Source: Luteimonas yindakuii (GTDB lineage: Bacteria > Pseudomonadota > Gammaproteobacteria > Xanthomonadales > Xanthomonadaceae). Taken from it: DNA of 64,000 bases. Within the stretch, counting starts at the first letter, position 1. The number at the start of each line of letters is the position of its first letter. Shown piece by piece: positions 9,253 to 19,092 of the stretch. The position numbers and the translations under genes were made by a program. The notes beneath the pieces are model-generated. The model ran no database searches. It was given only the letters and a program-made list of their open reading frames with translations, and had not been told where the DNA came from. The stretch spans positions 248,001 through 312,000 of the forward strand of contig NZ_CP039383.2 of NCBI RefSeq assembly GCF_004803715.2. The letters are read 5' to 3'.

Positions 9253-9552
9253 ATGGCAATGGAGACCGCCACGCAAGCCGCACCGGGCCGGCACCAGTGG
9301 ATCGTCTGCGCGGCGCTGCTCGTCATGGGCGTCGTGCGCGTGATCGACGGCATCCGCGAGGAACAGGGCCACCATCTGCTGTTCGGCATCGGCATGCTGC
9401 TCATGGCGGTCTTTGCAACGCAGCACGATCTACTGGACAGGCGCCGTCCGGCCCTGCGCTCGATGACGCGGTGGCGTCGGGCAAGCTTTCTTGCAGGCAT
9501 GGCCGGTGTGCTGCTGTGCCTGGCCGCGTTCGCCTGGCGGCTCGCGATGTGA
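9253..9552 (+). CDS. Small membrane protein of unknown function
   Basis: 99 residues. Three hydrophobic stretches (about residues 16-28, 42-56 and 78-95) are separated by charged loops (IDGIREEQGHH, DLLDRRRP). I do not recognise a family. It starts 12 bp after the nucleotidyltransferase gene with AAAGGACG upstream of the ATG, so the two are very likely co-transcribed. Confidence 0.65.
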   Translation: MAMETATQAAPGRHQWIVCAALLVMGVVRVIDGIREEQGHHLLFGIGMLLMAVFATQHDLLDRRRPALRSMTRWRRASFLAGMAGVLLCLAAFAWRLAM

Positions 9553-9898
9553 CCGGCCCCGGGGCGCGTTGAAGCTGGCGACGGGCATCGGGGATCCTGC
9601 GCGAGCTGTCGTGACATGCGGCACGGCACCACGAGGCTTGCGTCGGTCGTTGCGTTGAAGCCGGCCGCGGGCTTGCCGATGCCGCCAAGGCCAACCCGAC
9701 TCCGTTCGGTTCCCGTGTTCGCGCCTGCGTCGCGCTTCCCATCTCACCGACTGCCGGTGCACGGCGAAGTTGTCGCCCTACGCCTGAAGATTCACAGGGT
9801 CAGTGACGGGCATCACAGTTTTGGTTTAACGATCTGGTTACAACGGCATCACCGCGGATGTACAGGGGCATCGGCGGCACCTTCGTCCATGGAGAGAG
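9553..9898. other. Leader/promoter region of the TonB-receptor gene
   Basis: 346 bases without a gene of its own. The right end holds a CRP/Clp-type site and a plausible -10 (separate entry). The left part shows nothing else I recognise. Confidence 0.5.
9802..9843 (+). promoter_or_regulatory. CRP/Clp-type site AGTGA-N6-TCACA plus candidate -10 for the TonB receptor
   Basis: AGTGA (9802-9806), six bases, TCACA (9813-9817): one mismatch from the TGTGA-N6-TCACA consensus of CRP and of Clp in xanthomonads. A weak -10, TTACAA, is at 9838-9843. A start point near 9850 would centre the site at about -41, the geometry of class II activation. Inferred from sequence only. Confidence 0.5.
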
Positions 9899-12778
9899 AT
9901 GATGTTGCCGAAACCCTCACGGCTGGCCCGCGCGGTCCAGCTCTGCCTGCTGCTTGCACTGCCTGCCACCGCTGCCGCGCAGGATGCGAGCCCGACGCCT
10001 GCCACGCCCGATACCCGCACGCTGGATGCCGTCCAGGTCACCGGAACCCGCATCCGCCGCGCCGAGCTCGAGGGCCAGGTGCCGGTGCATACGGTCAGCC
10101 GCGCCGATATCGAACGGTCCGGCCTGACCTCGATCGGCGATGTCGTGCAGCAGCTGACCGGGTCCGGTTCGGCGCTCAACACCAAGTTCAACTCGTCGGG
10201 CAACTTCGGCTTCCCGCCCGATGGCAGTGGCGTTGGCGCCGGTTCGGCGCAGGTCGACCTGCGGCATCTCGGCTCCAAGCGCGTGCTGGTGCTGGTCGAC
10301 GGCATCCGCTGGGTCAACGAGTCCTCGGCCTCCGGCGTCGGCGCGGCCACCGACCTCAACACGATCCCGCTGGCGATCGTCGAACGCATCGAGGTGCTGG
10401 AGGACGGTGCCTCGTCGCTGTACGGCTCCGACGCGATCGCCGGCGTGGTCAACATCATCACCCGCCGCGATTTCGACGGCGCACAGGTGACGCTGAACTA
10501 CGGCGAGTTCGACGAGGGCGATGGCGCCAGCAAGGGCGTGGACCTGTCCTGGGGCCGCACCACCGACCGCAGCAGCCTGTTCCTGTCGCTGAGCCACACC
10601 GACCAGGACGTGGTGTTCGCACGCGACCGCGAGCAGTCGCGCTTCCCGGTGCCGGGCACCGGCGTGGCGCTGGGCAGTTCGGGCATTCCCGCCGGCCGCT
10701 TCATGGTGCGCGACCCGAACACCGGGGCCTCGCTGGACCTGGTGCCCAACGCCGGCGTCACCGATCCGCTCTACAACCCCGCGCAGACCGGCTGCACGCG
10801 CACCGACGGTTTCCACTGTTTCGGCCTTGCCGACCGCTTCAACTTCGCCGAATACAACCTGCTGCTCACGCCGTCGAAGCGCAGCGGCGCCTTCGGCCAG
10901 TTCCGTTTCGACATCAGCCCGGAACTGCAGTGGTATGCGAAGGCGCTGATCAACCGCCGCGAGTCCACCAACCAGGCGGCACCGGAGCCGATCTTCCTCG
11001 GTCCCGAAGGCGCCACCGGCAATCCGCTGGCCGACAACATCACCATCTCCGCGCGCAACCCCTACAACCCGTTCGGCTTCGACCTGGTGTCCGGCGACAG
11101 CCTGATCCTGGTCGGGCGCCGGCCACTGGAGGGCGGGGCGCGCGTGTTCGAGCAGAAGGTCGACACCCAGTACGTGGGCACCGGCCTGGTCGGCAGCTTC
11201 GAGGCCGGCAACTCGCTGTGGTTCTGGGACGTCAATGCCGCCTGGTCCCGCAACAAGGCACGCCAGACCAACCGCGGCAGCTACAACATCTTCAATATCG
11301 CGCTGGCGCTGGGCGATCCCGACGCCTGCGCGGCCGTGGCCGGTTGCGTGCCGCTCGACATCTTCGGCGCCGGCACGATCACCCCGCAGATGCTCGGCTG
11401 GATCCAGCCGCTGGTGCGCGATGAGAGCCAGAACGAGCTGCGCCTGGCCTCGGCCAACATCTCCGGCGACCTGTTCCGCCTGCCCGCCGGCGAGGTGGGC
11501 TTCGCGGCCGGCTACGAGTTCCGCGAGTACAAGGGCTGGTACCAGCCCGATCCGCTGACCGTGCGCGGCCACTACAACGGCGTGCCGTCGCTGCCCACCG
11601 CCGGCACCTACGACGTCAACGAGGTGTTCGTCGAGCTCGACGTGCCGATCTTCGGCGAGGGCGTGCTCGGCAAGAGCCTCAACCTCAACCTGGCCGGCCG
11701 CTACTCCGACTATTCGACCTTCGGCGGCGAGTTCACCCCGAAGTACGGGCTGCGCTGGCAGGTCGCCGATGACTTCCTGCTGCGCGCGACCTATGCCGAA
11801 GGCTTCCGCGCACCGTCGATCGGCGAGCTGTTCGGCTCCGACAGCCGCTTCGACGCGCAGTTGAACGACCCCTGCACCGAGCCCTTCCTCGATCCGTCCC
11901 TGGCCGGCAACTGCCGCGCGCTGGGCGTGCCGGCCGGGTTCCAGCAGCCCAACCCGCAGATCTCGATCACCACCGGCGGCAACCCCGCACTCGACCCGGA
12001 ACGAGCGCGCAGCTTCACCACCGGCTTCGTGTGGAGCCCGTGGTTCGCGGCCAACTCGTCATGGGCCGACCGCTTCGACTTCGAGGTCACCTTCTACCGC
12101 CACGACATCCAGGGCCCGATCCAGGCGCTGTCGGCACAGACCCAGCTCGACCTCTGCGTGCGCACGCTCGACCCGACCTACTGCGACGGCATCGGCCGCG
12201 CCGCCACCGGCGGCATCAACGCGTTCAACAACCGCCTGACCAACCTCGGCTCGATCAAGACCGACGGCTGGGACGTGGACCTGTACTGGACGCTGCCGGA
12301 GAACGCCGCAGGCCGCTTCGCCTTCAGCTGGCAGAACACCTTCGTCGGTCGCTACGAGGCGGTCGGCGGTGCGGGGCAACTGCAGCCGCGGCGTCCCGGC
12401 ATCGAGGTCGAGGACAGTGCCATTCCGGAGTGGGCGTCCACCGCCGCGCTGGACTGGACCCGCGAGGCCTGGAATGCGTCGTGGACCCTGCGCCACGTCT
12501 CCGACCTGGTCGAGGATTGCGGGCGTGCGGTCACCTTCCCGGTCTGCAGCGATCCCGCCACCGCCACCAACCGGCTGGGCTCGACCACGTTCCACGACCT
12601 GCAGGCGGGCTACCGCTTCGACTGGCAGCAGGGCCTGACGCTGACCGCCGGCCTCAACAACGTGTTCGCCAAGGACCCGCCGATCTGCCTGTCGTGCTCG
12701 CTCAACGGCTATGACGCGTCGACCTACGACATGCCCGGCAGCCGGTTCTGGTACCTGCGCGCGGACCTGAGGTTCTGA
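9899..12778 (+). CDS. TonB-dependent outer membrane receptor
   Basis: 959 residues. Signal peptide [13 protein letters not shown]... ending near TAAA-QD; TonB-box region around [13 protein letters not shown]; plug domain with [31 protein letters not shown] and [10 protein letters not shown]; then a long beta-barrel ending in the aromatic [12 protein letters not shown] needed for BAM insertion. It imports a ligand too large for porins using ExbBD-TonB energy. No STN signalling domain is present, and there is no sigma/anti-sigma or enzyme partner nearby, so the ligand is unknown. Cys pairs in the barrel loops (such as CTRTDGFHC and CLSC) may form disulphides. GGAGAG precedes the ATG. A CRP/Clp-type site lies upstream. 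Confidence 0.92.
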   Translation: MMLPKPSRLARAVQLCLLLALPATAAAQDASPTPATPDTRTLDAVQVTGTRIRRAELEGQVPVHTVSRADIERSGLTSIGDVVQQLTGSGSALNTKFNSSGNFGFPPDGSGVGAGSAQVDLRHLGSKRVLVLVDGIRWVNESSASGVGAATDLNTIPLAIVERIEVLEDGASSLYGSDAIAGVVNIITRRDFDGAQVTLNYGEFDEGDGASKGVDLSWGRTTDRSSLFLSLSHTDQDVVFARDREQSRFPVPGTGVALGSSGIPAGRFMVRDPNTGASLDLVPNAGVTDPLYNPAQTGCTRTDGFHCFGLADRFNFAEYNLLLTPSKRSGAFGQFRFDISPELQWYAKALINRRESTNQAAPEPIFLGPEGATGNPLADNITISARNPYNPFGFDLVSGDSLILVGRRPLEGGARVFEQKVDTQYVGTGLVGSFEAGNSLWFWDVNAAWSRNKARQTNRGSYNIFNIALALGDPDACAAVAGCVPLDIFGAGTITPQMLGWIQPLVRDESQNELRLASANISGDLFRLPAGEVGFAAGYEFREYKGWYQPDPLTVRGHYNGVPSLPTAGTYDVNEVFVELDVPIFGEGVLGKSLNLNLAGRYSDYSTFGGEFTPKYGLRWQVADDFLLRATYAEGFRAPSIGELFGSDSRFDAQLNDPCTEPFLDPSLAGNCRALGVPAGFQQPNPQISITTGGNPALDPERARSFTTGFVWSPWFAANSSWADRFDFEVTFYRHDIQGPIQALSAQTQLDLCVRTLDPTYCDGIGRAATGGINAFNNRLTNLGSIKTDGWDVDLYWTLPENAAGRFAFSWQNTFVGRYEAVGGAGQLQPRRPGIEVEDSAIPEWASTAALDWTREAWNASWTLRHVSDLVEDCGRAVTFPVCSDPATATNRLGSTTFHDLQAGYRFDWQQGLTLTAGLNNVFAKDPPICLSCSLNGYDASTYDMPGSRFWYLRADLRF

Positions 12779-12800
12779 CGAGAGGGCATACGCCCTGGGA

Positions 12801-12826
12801 CCCTTCTCCCGCCTGCGGGAGAAGGG
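12801..12826. repeat. REP-like palindrome, CTTCTCCCGC type, with trailing GGACGAGGGCG
   Basis: CCCTTCTCCCGC (12801-12812) pairs with GCGGGAGAAGGG (12815-12826). It is followed by GGGCGGACGAGGGCG, a tail also seen at the 60983 copy. It lies between the convergent receptor and nuclease genes. Confidence 0.72.
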
Positions 12827-12852
12827 GCTCCGCAAGGGCGGACGAGGGCGCT

Positions 12853-13641
12853 CTACGCCGCGTCGTTCGGCGACTGCAGCGCTGCCACCGGCACATCAAG
12901 CGCCACCGACACCGCGAGGTGGTCGGACAGCGCCGCCGGCATCGCCTGCATGTCGTTGCAGACCAGCGAGCCGGTGGCCAGCACGTGGTCGATGGCCTTG
13001 GCCGGGCGCCAGCTCGGAAAGGTCTGGATCGCGCACGACGGCGGCTGCAGCGAGGTGTTGCGATAGAGGATCTGCATCTCCGGGGTATCGGCGGTGCAGT
13101 TGAAATCGCCCATCAGCACGGCATTGGGATGGTCGTGCAGCAGCTCGGCGATGAACGACAGCTGCGAGCGACGTGACTGCGCGCCCAGCGACAGGTGCGC
13201 CACCGCGATGCTCAGGCCCTCGGCACCCTCGCCGAAGCGCGCCAGCAGCATGCCGCGGCCGGAGATGCGCCCGGGCAGCGGATGCGACTGCACTTCCACC
13301 GGCTCGAGGCGGGCCAGCAGGCCGTTGGCGCTGGAGGCGAGGTTGGCGACGTTGCGGTTGGGCTGGTGGGTCCACCAGTCGAATCCACCGCGCTCGGCGA
13401 GGTAGTGGGTCTGGTTGGTGAAGCCCGAGCGCCAGCTGCCGGGGTCGGCCTCCTGCAGGCCGACGATGTCATGGGTGCCGGCGAGCTGGGCGATCTGGTC
13501 GAGCGCCCAGCGCTTGTTGCCGGCCGGCAGGACGTGCGACCAGCTACGGGTGGCGTAGTCGCTGTAGCGACGCGTGCTGGAGCCGGCCTGGATATTGGCG
13601 CTGAGCAGGCGCAGGCGGCGGGTGGAAGGATCGATCGCCAT
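12853..13641 (-). CDS. Endonuclease/exonuclease/phosphatase (EEP) family protein
   Basis: 262 residues from the ATG at 13641. EEP-fold landmarks are LRLLSANIQAGSS, IVGLQEADPGS, AVAHLSLGAQSR, VLMGDFNCTAD and ALSDHLAVSVAL. These carry the catalytic Asn/Glu/Asp/His set for Mg-dependent phosphoester cleavage; the true substrate is unknown. An ATG at 13761 would add 40 residues that do not look conserved, so the shorter start is preferred. The gene ends the leftward block engB-divergent / cytochrome c / dsbA / dsbA / EEP that is conserved with Pseudomonas. Confidence 0.85.
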   Translation of the reverse strand: MAIDPSTRRLRLLSANIQAGSSTRRYSDYATRSWSHVLPAGNKRWALDQIAQLAGTHDIVGLQEADPGSWRSGFTNQTHYLAERGGFDWWTHQPNRNVANLASSANGLLARLEPVEVQSHPLPGRISGRGMLLARFGEGAEGLSIAVAHLSLGAQSRRSQLSFIAELLHDHPNAVLMGDFNCTADTPEMQILYRNTSLQPPSCAIQTFPSWRPAKAIDHVLATGSLVCNDMQAMPAALSDHLAVSVALDVPVAALQSPNDAA

Positions 13642-13776
13642 CACCGGGGCGTCAGGAGAGACCAACGCACCGTAGCCACCGGCGGGTGACGACGGCGCAG
13701 CGCGGGCGGAGGCACCGATCCCGGCGAGGGGTGCGGTGCGGTGCACGGCCAGTGGCGACATCGCGCGGGATACGCC

Positions 13777-14589
13777 TCAGCGGGCGTCGCGTTCCTGCGC
13801 GACCAGGTGCTCGACGGTGTTGAGCACGTCGTCGAACGAGCGCCCACCGATGACGCGGTACTTGCCGTTGACCACCAGCGTCGGCGTTGCGTCGACGCCG
13901 GTGCGGCCGATGAACTGCTCGGCACGCTTGAGCTTGGCGTTGACGGTGAAGCTCTGCATGGTGCTGGCGAACTGCGCGGCGTCGGCGCCATGGTTGGCGT
14001 AGAAGCCGGCGATCTGCTGGTCGCTGACGTTCTGCACCGGCAGGCTGCGCTGCACGTGGATGGCTTCGAACATCGCACCGTGGGTGCGATCGATCAGGCC
14101 CATGGATTCGGCGGTGTAGAAGGCGCGCGCGTACGGCATCCAGAAACCGCCGAACGGGGCGGCCAGCGGGGTCACGCGGACATCGGCCGGCTGGCGCTTC
14201 TTCCACGCCGAGAACTGCGGCTCGAACGCGGCGCAGGCCGGGCAGGTGTAGCCGAATACCTCGACCACCTCGACCTGGCCGTTGAGCGGCTGGAACGGCT
14301 GGCCGTTGGCGATCGTCACGTAATCGGTGCCCTCGACCGGGGCCGGGCCCTGCGGCGGCGTCGCGGCAGGCGCCGGCGTGGCGGCTTCGGCGTCCGCGTT
14401 CGCGGCGGGGTCGACAGCGGCGTCGGCGGAGTCCACGGCAGCCGCGTCGGCGGGCGCGATGTCCTGCGCAGGCGTGGTCGCCGTGGCGGCGGTATCCGCG
14501 GTCGCGGCCGGTGCGGCCTGCTCGCGGTCGCCACAGGCGGCCAGGGCGGCGGCCAGCAGCAGGGAAACGAGGATGCGTGACGTGCTCAT
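13777..14589 (-). CDS. DsbA-family thiol:disulfide protein, predicted lipoprotein with CPAC active site
   Basis: 270 residues. The N-terminus ends in the lipobox LAAC (Cys19), so the protein is probably anchored to a membrane on the periplasmic side. An Ala/Pro/Asp-rich linker (about residues 20-83) tethers the thioredoxin-fold domain. The active site is C116-P-A-C119 in FGYTCPACAAF, with the cis-Pro loop DATPTLVVNGKYRV. Classical DsbA has CPHC; Ala in place of His should change the redox potential. Either this or the next DsbA-like gene probably supplies oxidising power, possibly for the neighbouring cytochrome c. It lies 43 bp after the second dsbA-like gene, same strand. Confidence 0.88.
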   Translation of the reverse strand: MSTSRILVSLLLAAALAACGDREQAAPAATADTAATATTPAQDIAPADAAAVDSADAAVDPAANADAEAATPAPAATPPQGPAPVEGTDYVTIANGQPFQPLNGQVEVVEVFGYTCPACAAFEPQFSAWKKRQPADVRVTPLAAPFGGFWMPYARAFYTAESMGLIDRTHGAMFEAIHVQRSLPVQNVSDQQIAGFYANHGADAAQFASTMQSFTVNAKLKRAEQFIGRTGVDATPTLVVNGKYRVIGGRSFDDVLNTVEHLVAQERDAR

Positions 14590-14632
14590 GGGTCTGGAAA
14601 ACCTCGGCTCGGGAAGGAGGGGGTGGGGCGGC

Positions 14633-15280
14633 TCAGCCGCCGGCCTGGCGTTCGGCGGCGATCAGCTGCCCGGCCGTGTGCAACAGCTCGCGCAGGCTGC
14701 GCGCCTGCACGCGGTAACGGCCGTTGATGATGAGGGTGGGGGTGCCCTGCGCGCCACTGCGCAGCAGGAAATCGCGGGCATCGTTCAGTTTCTGCCGGGT
14801 CTGCGCGCTGGCCATGGCCGCATCCAGACGCGCGCGATCCACCCCGAGCTGCTCGTAGAACCAGGCCAGTTCGGCGGTGGTGGCGTTGCGCGGCAGCCGG
14901 CGCGCGCGATGCATCGCATCGAAGGTCGCCGCGTGCGTCTGCTCCAGCGCACCGATCTCCTCGGCGGCGAAGTAGGCCGTCGCGAACGCGTCGTCGGGCA
15001 GGTACACCACGGGCAGGTAGCTGAAACGCACGTCGTCGGGCAGCGCGCGCTGCCAGGGCTCGATCAGCGGATGCAGGTCGGCGCAGTGGCCACAGGCATA
15101 CGAGAAGATCTCCACCACCTCGATCCGGCCATCCGGCGGTGACAGCCGGCGTCCGTCGGGGATGCGCACGTAGTCGACGCCTTCCACCGGCGGATGGCCC
15201 TCATGGGCGGACGCCAGCGGTAGGGCAAGGGCCAGGCAGAACGCGGCGAGGCAGGTCAGCAGCCGGCGGGGCAGGTGCAT
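14633..15280 (-). CDS. DsbA-family thiol:disulfide interchange protein, CGHC active site
   Basis: 215 residues. Cleavable signal peptide (MHLPRRLLTCLAAFCLALAL..., cut near ASA-HEG), so periplasmic. The active site is C63-G-H-C66 in FSYACGHCADLHP, with cis-Pro in GTPTLIINGRYRV. The motif is closer to thioredoxin/PDI than to the CPHC of DsbA. The frame runs upstream to 15424, but only the start at 15280 begins with a signal peptide. Adjacent to the lipoprotein paralogue; the sequences differ enough to suggest separate roles. Confidence 0.88.
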   Translation of the reverse strand: MHLPRRLLTCLAAFCLALALPLASAHEGHPPVEGVDYVRIPDGRRLSPPDGRIEVVEIFSYACGHCADLHPLIEPWQRALPDDVRFSYLPVVYLPDDAFATAYFAAEEIGALEQTHAATFDAMHRARRLPRNATTAELAWFYEQLGVDRARLDAAMASAQTRQKLNDARDFLLRSGAQGTPTLIINGRYRVQARSLRELLHTAGQLIAAERQAGG

Positions 15281-15339
15281 CGGAACACTCCGGAAAAATG
15301 CGGATGCGCGGCGCGCTGGATCGCAGGCCGCAATGAAAA

Positions 15340-15366
15340 CGCCGGCCCGTGTGGCCACGGCCGGCG
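15340..15366 (-). terminator. Probable terminator of the cytochrome c gene
   Basis: Arms CGCCGGCC (15340-15347) and GGCCGGCG (15359-15366). On the minus strand the hairpin is followed by TTTTCATT. It lies 54 bp after the cytochrome c stop, so the dsbA-like genes may have their own promoter. Confidence 0.6.
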
Positions 15367-15420
15367 CTTCCGGTGGTACGGGATCGGCAGCGCAGGCGCG
15401 CCTGGCGACTGCAACCGCGG

Positions 15421-16377
15421 TCACTGCTGCTGGACGGGCTCCGCCGGCGTGGCGGCTTCGTCCGTCGTGGCCGGGTCGATGCCGCTCGCCTCCGGCGAAC
15501 CGGGGGCGCCGGCGGGAATGGTGGTTTCCGGGTCGACGCTGCGGCCCTCAAGGCCCATGGTGCCGGGGGTCTCCGCGGGCGCCGCGGTCTGCAGGCGCGC
15601 CATCTGCGCGCGGGTGGCGGCGTCGGGACGCGGATGCAGGCCTTCCATGTAGCTTGCCAGGGCCTGGATTTCCTCGTCGGTCAGTGGCTGCGCGACGGTG
15701 TGCATCACCTGGAACATGCGGGTATCGCGCTCGGCGGTGGTGCCGTCGCGGAACTCCTGCAGGCGGCGCGCGGTGTACCACGCGGGCTGGCCGGCCACGT
15801 GCGGGTACGACGGACCGGGCATGCCGGCGCCGGTCGGGCCATGGCAGGCCATGCAGGCCGGCACCTGGCGCGCGGTATCGCCGCGCCGGTAGAGCTGCTG
15901 GCCGATCTCGTAGAACTTCATGCCTTCGTAGTCGCCGGCGGCGACCAGCCCGTCATCGGCGATGCCCGGCTGCGCCGACTGGGTGGAGAAGTAGGCGCCG
16001 AGGTCGCGCATGTCCTGCGCCGACAGCGGCGCCGCGAACGGCTGCATGATCGGGCTGGGACGCTCGCCGCTCTTGAACAGGGCGAGCTGGTGCGCGACGT
16101 AGGGCTCGTTCTGGCCGGCGATGCTGGGATACACCTCGCGCACGACGCTGTTGCCGTCGAGGCCGTGGCAGGCGGCGCAGGTGCCGGCCAGCGTGGCGCC
16201 GCGCTGGGCATCGCCCCACTGCGCGTCGGCCAGCTCGGCAACCGCGTTGTCCTCCAGCGGCGCGGCCTGCACCGGCGCTTCCTCCGGCAACGGCACCGCG
16301 GTCGACTGTGCGAAGGCCACGGCGCCCACAACGAGGGCGGCGAGGCTGGCGATTCCGTACACGCGGGCTTGGCGCAT
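15421..16377 (-). CDS. Dihaem cytochrome c, c4 type
   Basis: 318 residues with an N-terminal signal peptide (cut near AFA-QS). Two class I c-type haem sites: C67-A-A-C70-H71 and C175-M-A-C178-H179, each followed by a methionine-containing segment (SPIMQPF; RMFQVMHTV) for the axial ligand. Cytochrome c4 passes electrons in the periplasm to terminal oxidases. An acidic/Pro/Ala-rich C-terminal extension of about 55 residues after the second domain is unusual. Divergent from engB; the two DsbA-like genes lie downstream. Confidence 0.9.
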   Translation of the reverse strand: MRQARVYGIASLAALVVGAVAFAQSTAVPLPEEAPVQAAPLEDNAVAELADAQWGDAQRGATLAGTCAACHGLDGNSVVREVYPSIAGQNEPYVAHQLALFKSGERPSPIMQPFAAPLSAQDMRDLGAYFSTQSAQPGIADDGLVAAGDYEGMKFYEIGQQLYRRGDTARQVPACMACHGPTGAGMPGPSYPHVAGQPAWYTARRLQEFRDGTTAERDTRMFQVMHTVAQPLTDEEIQALASYMEGLHPRPDAATRAQMARLQTAAPAETPGTMGLEGRSVDPETTIPAGAPGSPEASGIDPATTDEAATPAEPVQQQ

Positions 16378-16540
16378 TGCTGGGCTCCGACAAACATGAA
16401 TCGAACGCGAACGCGCCCGGGATCGCCGAATTATCGACGCCGCCCGCGACCGGGGTCAAACCATCGCTTCCATGGCGTAAGCCCCGCGCCGGTGCGTGAA
16501 AAATCGCGCGGCGGAGTGAAGCCCATGCGATCCTATCGCC

Positions 16541-17158
16541 ATGACCAACTTTCTTGCCCGCTCCCGTTACCGGCTGGCGGCGCACACGCCCGCCCAGCTT
16601 CCGCCCGACATCGGCTACGAAGTCGCTTTCGCCGGCCGTTCCAACGCCGGCAAGTCCAGCGCGCTCAACGCGATGTGCCAGCAGAACGCGCTCGCGCGGG
16701 TATCGAAGACCCCCGGCCGCACCCAGCAGCTGGTGTTCTTCCAGGTGGAGCCGTACGAAGACCGCCACCTCGTCGACCTGCCCGGTTACGGCTACGCCAA
16801 GGTGCCCAAGGACCTGCAGGCGCACTGGCAGGCCTTCATCGCCGGCTACTTCGCCCGCCGCGAAGCGCTGCGCGGACTGGTGGTGGTGATGGACATCCGC
16901 CATCCGCTCCGCGACTACGACCGGCAGATGCTCGGCTATGCGGTCGAACGCGGGCTTCCCGCGCACGTGCTGCTGACCAAGGCCGACAAGCTCGGTCGCG
17001 GCGGCTCCGGCAACGTGCTGCTGCAGGTGCGCCGCGACCTCCAGCAGGCCTATGGCGACACCGTTTCGGTGCAGACCTTTTCGGCCCTGCACAAGCTCGG
17101 GATCGAAGAGGCCTGTGGCGTGGTCAACGGCTGGCTCGGGTTGCCCCCGGCGCGCTGA
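16541..17158 (+). CDS. engB: GTPase EngB/YihA, ribosome biogenesis
   Basis: 205 residues. G motifs: G1 FAGRSNAGKSSALN, G2-region SKTPGRTQQL, G3 VDLPGYGYAKV, G4 LLTKADKLGR, G5-region VQTFSAL. EngB is an essential GTPase in assembly of the large ribosomal subunit. Its divergent position next to cytochrome c4 is conserved in gammaproteobacteria. Confidence 0.95.
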   Translation: MTNFLARSRYRLAAHTPAQLPPDIGYEVAFAGRSNAGKSSALNAMCQQNALARVSKTPGRTQQLVFFQVEPYEDRHLVDLPGYGYAKVPKDLQAHWQAFIAGYFARREALRGLVVVMDIRHPLRDYDRQMLGYAVERGLPAHVLLTKADKLGRGGSGNVLLQVRRDLQQAYGDTVSVQTFSALHKLGIEEACGVVNGWLGLPPAR

Positions 17159-17333
17159 GTCGCGCCTGCCGCGCAGCCGGTGCGGCGCTTCCCGCGTGAC
17201 CCGATTGTGGCGCTGCCGATGATGCAGCGGACCATGCGCGTGCGCCGTGGCGTCGGTGGCGCGGGATATAGTGGCGCCCTTCCACGACGTGCCGTGAGCA
17301 CGCGTCCTCCAAGCGTCGACGAGTCTCCACCAC

Positions 17334-18698
17334 GTGCCCACAGCCAGTCGTTCCCCTGATGCCCCGATAGTTGACCCGCGCGAACTGACCGCGGAGATCG
17401 CCTCCGGCGAGAAGCCGCGGGCCGACTGGCGCATCGGCACCGAACACGAGAAGTTCGGCTTCCGCCTCGACGACCTGCGTCCGCCCACGTTCGATGGCGA
17501 GCGCGGCATCGAGGCGCTGCTCGATGGCCTGACCCGCTTCGGCTGGGATCCGGTGCGCGAGAACGGGCGCACGGTCGCGCTGCTGCGCGATGGCGCGTCG
17601 GTGACGCTGGAGCCGGCGGGGCAGCTGGAACTGTCGGGTGCGCCGTTGCTCGACATCCACGAGACCTGCCAGGAAGTGGGCAACCACCTCTACGAGGTCA
17701 AGGCGGTCGCTGACGAGTTGCGGCTGGGCTTCCTCGGCATGGGCTTCCAGCCGAAGTGGCGTCGCGACGAGATGCCATGGATGCCCAAGGGGCGTTACAA
17801 AATCATGCGCGAGTACATGCCGAAGGTCGGCAGCCTCGGCCTCGACATGATGACGCGCACCTGCACGGTGCAGGTCAACCTGGACTACATCACCGAAGCG
17901 GACATGGTGAAGAAGTTCCGCGTGGCGCTGGCGCTGCAGCCGATCGCCACCGCGCTGTTCGCCGATTCGCCGTTCACCGAAGGCCGGCCCAACGGATATC
18001 TGAGCTACCGCTCGCATATCTGGACCGACACCGACGGCGACCGCACCGGCATGCTCGACTTCGTGTTCGAGGACGGCTTCGGCTACGAGCGCTACGTCGA
18101 TTACATCCTCGACGTGCCGATGTATTTCGCCTACCGCGACGGCGTCTACCACGACGCCAGCGGGCAGAGCTTCCGTGATTTCCTGCGCGGTGGGTTGCCG
18201 GCATTGCCGGGCGAACTGCCGACGCTGCGCGACTGGTCGGACCACATGACCACCGCCTTCCCGGAAGTGCGGCTGAAGAAGTTCCTGGAGATGCGCGGCG
18301 CCGATGGCGGACCGTGGAACCGGCTGTGTGCGCTGCCGGCGTTCTGGGTGGGATTGCTGTACGACGATGCCGCGCTCGACGCCGCCTGGGACCTGGTGCG
18401 CGACTTCACCCGCGCCGAACGGCATGCCCTGCGCGACGGGGTGCCACGCACCGCGCTGGCGACGCCGTTCCGCGGCAGCAGCGTGCGCGAGCTGGCGATC
18501 GAGGCATTGAAGATCAGCGCCGCCGGGCTGCGTCGTCGCGATCGCCGCAACGCACAGGACATCGACGAGGTGCGCTTCCTCGAGCCGCTGATCGAACTCG
18601 CCGAGGCCGGGCAGACCCCGGCCGAGCGCAAGCTCGAACTGTTCCACGGCGAGTGGGGCGGCGACATCGACCGCGTGTTCCGCGAGTTCGCGTACTGA
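17334..18698 (+). CDS. gshA: Glutamate-cysteine ligase, plant/xanthomonad type
   Basis: 454 residues from a GTG start at 17334. It catalyses ATP-dependent joining of glutamate and cysteine, the first step of glutathione synthesis. Signatures of the GCS2/plant-type class are [47 protein letters not shown] and [10 protein letters not shown]. This class differs from the E. coli GshA fold and is usual in xanthomonads. A weak -10 (TATAGT, 17267-17272) lies 61 bp upstream. Glutathione made here is the cofactor for the FrmA/FrmB pathway and the GST in this window. Confidence 0.93.
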   Translation: MPTASRSPDAPIVDPRELTAEIASGEKPRADWRIGTEHEKFGFRLDDLRPPTFDGERGIEALLDGLTRFGWDPVRENGRTVALLRDGASVTLEPAGQLELSGAPLLDIHETCQEVGNHLYEVKAVADELRLGFLGMGFQPKWRRDEMPWMPKGRYKIMREYMPKVGSLGLDMMTRTCTVQVNLDYITEADMVKKFRVALALQPIATALFADSPFTEGRPNGYLSYRSHIWTDTDGDRTGMLDFVFEDGFGYERYVDYILDVPMYFAYRDGVYHDASGQSFRDFLRGGLPALPGELPTLRDWSDHMTTAFPEVRLKKFLEMRGADGGPWNRLCALPAFWVGLLYDDAALDAAWDLVRDFTRAERHALRDGVPRTALATPFRGSSVRELAIEALKISAAGLRRRDRRNAQDIDEVRFLEPLIELAEAGQTPAERKLELFHGEWGGDIDRVFREFAY

Positions 18699-19092
18699 CA
18701 TCGCCGCGCCACGGGGATTGTCCGTGGCGGGGGGGCCGCTCGGGCGCGCTCGCCACGCAGGTGGCCCGACACGCGACGCGATGGGTGGGCCTGCCGGTGC
18801 CGGCAGGCAGATGGCTGGCGTCGGGGATAGAGCCGCATCGAACCGCCAGAGCACGGTGCGATAGCCGTCGTCATCCGCCGCGCCCTGCGAACAGAAAACA
18901 CCACGCGCGCATCGCCCAACATGCCTCTTTTTGCATCTGCGCGATGCCGCAGTCATGCAGGTGTCGAACGCGTGATCAGTTCAGGAAACGCGATCACGTA
19001 GGCTCGATCCGCGCCCCGAAACACACGGGCCACGCCCTCACCTCACGAAGTTCATCCGCAGCGGTCATCGCAACTGCGCAGGAGTTCCTTCC
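18699..19092. other. 394-bp spacer upstream of the ferritin-like operon
   Basis: No gene. The right part holds an inverted repeat likely to be an operator (separate entry). The left part, just after gshA, has no clear terminator. Confidence 0.5.
18971..18998. promoter_or_regulatory. Inverted repeat CGTGATC-N14-GATCACG upstream of the ferritin-like operon
   Basis: Perfect 7-bp arms at 18971-18977 and 18992-18998, 94 bp before the GTG start. Centre-to-centre spacing is 21 bp, two helical turns, fitting a dimeric regulator. It does not match the Fur consensus or the OxyR sites I know. Its role is inferred from position. Confidence 0.45.

Noticed and set aside
13642..13761. N-terminal 40-codon extension of the EEP protein
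   Set aside because: Low-complexity Ala/Pro/Ser sequence without a signal peptide; the conserved fold starts after the ATG at 13641.
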